Positions 62,575-64,000 of a DNA stretch of 64,000 nt are shown here, one piece after another. How positions within the stretch are numbered: the first letter of the stretch is position 1; every line of letters starts with the position of its first letter. Made by a program: the position numbers and the translations under genes. Source of the DNA: Ferirhizobium litorale (GTDB taxonomy: Bacteria; Pseudomonadota; Alphaproteobacteria; Rhizobiales; Rhizobiaceae); contig JALDYZ010000002.1 in the NCBI GenBank assembly GCA_030028905.1, forward strand, positions 372,001 to 436,000, given 5' to 3'. Under the pieces are notes generated by a model. The model worked only from the letters and a program-made list of their open reading frames with translations, searched no databases and was not told the origin of the DNA.

Positions 62575-64000
62575 TGCGCGCACAACCGAAAGCCTCCCAC
62601 TTCATCGACGGCGAATACGTGGAGGATTCCTCCGGCACCGTCATAGAGAGCATCTACCCGGCGACCGGCGAAGTGATCGCCAGGCTGCATGCGGCGACGC
62701 CCGCCATCGTCGAGAAGGCGATTGCCGCCGCCAAGCGCGCCCAGCCGGAATGGGCGGCGATGAGCCCGACGGCCCGCGGACGCATCCTCAGGCGCGCCGC
62801 CGAGATCATGCGCGAGAAGAATCGCGAACTCTCCGAACTGGAGACGCTCGACACCGGCAAGCCGATCCAGGAGACCATCGTCGCCGACCCGACCTCGGGC
62901 GCCGACAGCCTGGAATTCTTCGGCGGCGTCATCGCCTCGGCGCTCAACGGCGACTACATTCCGCTCGGCCAGGATTTCGCCTACACCAAGCGGGTGCCGC
63001 TCGGCGTCTGCGTCGGCATCGGCGCCTGGAACTATCCGCAGCAGATCGCCTGCTGGAAGGGCGCACCGGCGCTCGCCGCCGGCAATGCCATGGTGTTCAA
63101 GCCATCGGAAAACACCCCGCTCGGGGCGCTGAAGATCGCCGAGATCCTCATCGAGGCCGGCCTTCCCAAGGGTCTTTTCAACGTCATCCAGGGCGACCGC
63201 ACCACCGGGCCGCTGCTGGTCAGCCATCCTGATGTCGCCAAGGTGTCGCTGACCGGCTCGGTGCCGACCGGCAAGAAAGTGGCGGGGGCCGCCGCTTCGG
63301 AACTGAAACACGTGACGATGGAACTCGGCGGCAAGTCGCCGCTCATCGTCTTCGACGACGCCGACCTCGAGAGCGCCATCGGCGGGGCCATGCTCGGCAA
63401 CTTCTATTCGACCGGCCAGGTGTGTTCGAACGGCACGCGCGTCTTCGTGCAGAAGACGATCAAGGACGCCTTCCTCTCCCGCCTCAAGCAGCGCACCGAG
63501 GCGATCGTCATCGGCGACCCGATGGACGAGGCTACCCAGCTCGGGCCGATGGTTTCGATGGAGCAGCGCAAGAAGGTGTTCGACTATATCGAGAAGGGCA
63601 AGGCGGAAGGGGCGACCCTGGTGACCGGCGGCGGGGTGCCCAACAACGTCAGCGGCGAAGGCACCTATATCCAGCCGACCGTATTCGCCGACGTCACCGA
63701 CGAGATGACGATCGCCCGCGAGGAAATCTTCGGTCCGGTGATGTGCGTGCTCGACTTCGATGACGAAGCCGAGGTAGTCGCCCGGGCCAACGCCACCGAA
63801 TTCGGCCTGTCGGCCGGCGTCTTCACCGCCGACCTCACCCGTGCCCACCGGGTCGTCGACCGGCTCGAGGCCGGCACGCTGTGGATCAACACCTACAACC
63901 TCTGCCCGGTGGAAATCCCCTTCGGCGGATCGAAGCAATCCGGTTTCGGCCGCGAGAACTCGGTGGCGGCGCTCAACCACTACAGCGAACTGAAGACCGT
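62574..64000 (+). CDS. betB: Betaine aldehyde dehydrogenase (partial, end of window)
   Basis: NAD(P)+ dependent enzyme that oxidises betaine aldehyde to glycine betaine, the last step of osmoprotectant synthesis. 475 codons are present of about 487. Catalytic Cys284 (GQVCSNGTR) and Glu250 (MELGGKSP) are intact, as is NAD-site [31 protein letters not shown]. The start ATG 62574 overlaps the gst stop by one base. Choline oxidation to the aldehyde needs betA, probably next, outside the window. Confidence 0.96.
   Translation, partial: MRAQPKASHFIDGEYVEDSSGTVIESIYPATGEVIARLHAATPAIVEKAIAAAKRAQPEWAAMSPTARGRILRRAAEIMREKNRELSELETLDTGKPIQETIVADPTSGADSLEFFGGVIASALNGDYIPLGQDFAYTKRVPLGVCVGIGAWNYPQQIACWKGAPALAAGNAMVFKPSENTPLGALKIAEILIEAGLPKGLFNVIQGDRTTGPLLVSHPDVAKVSLTGSVPTGKKVAGAAASELKHVTMELGGKSPLIVFDDADLESAIGGAMLGNFYSTGQVCSNGTRVFVQKTIKDAFLSRLKQRTEAIVIGDPMDEATQLGPMVSMEQRKKVFDYIEKGKAEGATLVTGGGVPNNVSGEGTYIQPTVFADVTDEMTIAREEIFGPVMCVLDFDDEAEVVARANATEFGLSAGVFTADLTRAHRVVDRLEAGTLWINTYNLCPVEIPFGGSKQSGFGRENSVAALNHYSELKT

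Noticed and set aside
60556-63980. Two long minus-strand frames opposite betC, gst and betB
   Set aside because: Both are shadows of clearly coding plus-strand genes with intact active sites.
1-64000. tRNA, rRNA, CRISPR, IS or prophage
   Set aside because: No tRNA-like T-loop and acceptor pairing, no array of equal repeats and no transposase or integrase was seen on either strand.

Overview
The window looks like the chromosome (or a chromid) of a rhizobial alphaproteobacterium (Rhizobiaceae: Ensifer, Rhizobium, Shinella or similar). The DNA is GC-rich, with strong GC preference at third codon positions. The rhizobial signs are a betI-betC-...-betB choline-sulfate operon, a class 3 (Rhizobium etli type) L-asparaginase, a DUF1127 gene, a small protein with a DPLSHP motif, FixK/Fnr-type anaeroboxes, RIME-like intergenic inverted repeats and dispersed GC-rich palindromes. 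I saw no phage, plasmid, IS, CRISPR, rRNA or tRNA genes.

Layout. 1-4366 (minus strand): the first four genes of a seven-subunit Mrp/Mnh Na+/H+ antiporter operon (mnhA, B, C and a partial mnhD). 4.6-7.6 kb: stress genes (msrB, a GNAT acetyltransferase, a hemolysin III-type membrane protein, a DksA/TraR zinc-finger protein, a universal stress protein). The last three probably answer to low oxygen through a TTGAC-N4-ATCAA box. 7.7-14.8 kb: a Tat-exported VOC protein, an AI-2E family transporter, an amino-acid-oxidase-like flavoprotein, a polysaccharide deacetylase and exported DUF1254, YceI and DUF930 proteins. 15-26 kb: oligopeptidase B, a GFA-type zinc protein, DUF2254, a TetR gene divergent from a homocysteine S-methyltransferase, a DUF1127 gene, SelO and an RTX protein. 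26-34 kb: GNAT, DJ-1/PfpI, a diheme cytochrome c and a cytochrome c', Fe/Mn superoxide dismutase, a periplasmic sulfatase and a DMT transporter.

34-46 kb: a class IV aminotransferase, a zinc alcohol dehydrogenase, an alpha/beta hydrolase split by an in-frame UGA, a patatin phospholipase, a TerC-CBS-CorC membrane protein, a HAD dehalogenase, trans-aconitate methyltransferase, a HerA-like ATPase and the divergent ohr/ohrR pair. 46-59 kb: two tandem L,D-transpeptidase lipoproteins, a PAS-GAF-GGDEF diguanylate cyclase, an ankyrin protein, a GST, a LysR regulator, class 3 L-asparaginase, a quinone oxidoreductase and an EAL-CBS-GGDEF protein.

59-64 kb: an HdeD-like membrane protein diverges from the osmoprotectant operon betI-betC-gst-betB. 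betC hydrolyses choline sulfate to choline and betB makes the last step to glycine betaine; betA is presumably beyond the window edge. The unusual point is a glutathione S-transferase gene locked between betC and betB by tiny gaps and overlaps. With the Mrp antiporter at the other end, the window is rich in salt, osmotic, peroxide and low-oxygen stress functions, in many small operons rather than one large system. No wholly new multi-gene system could be proven. The best leads are the embedded GST, the UGA-split hydrolase, the anaerobox-linked stress genes and several unexplained palindrome or direct-repeat arrays.
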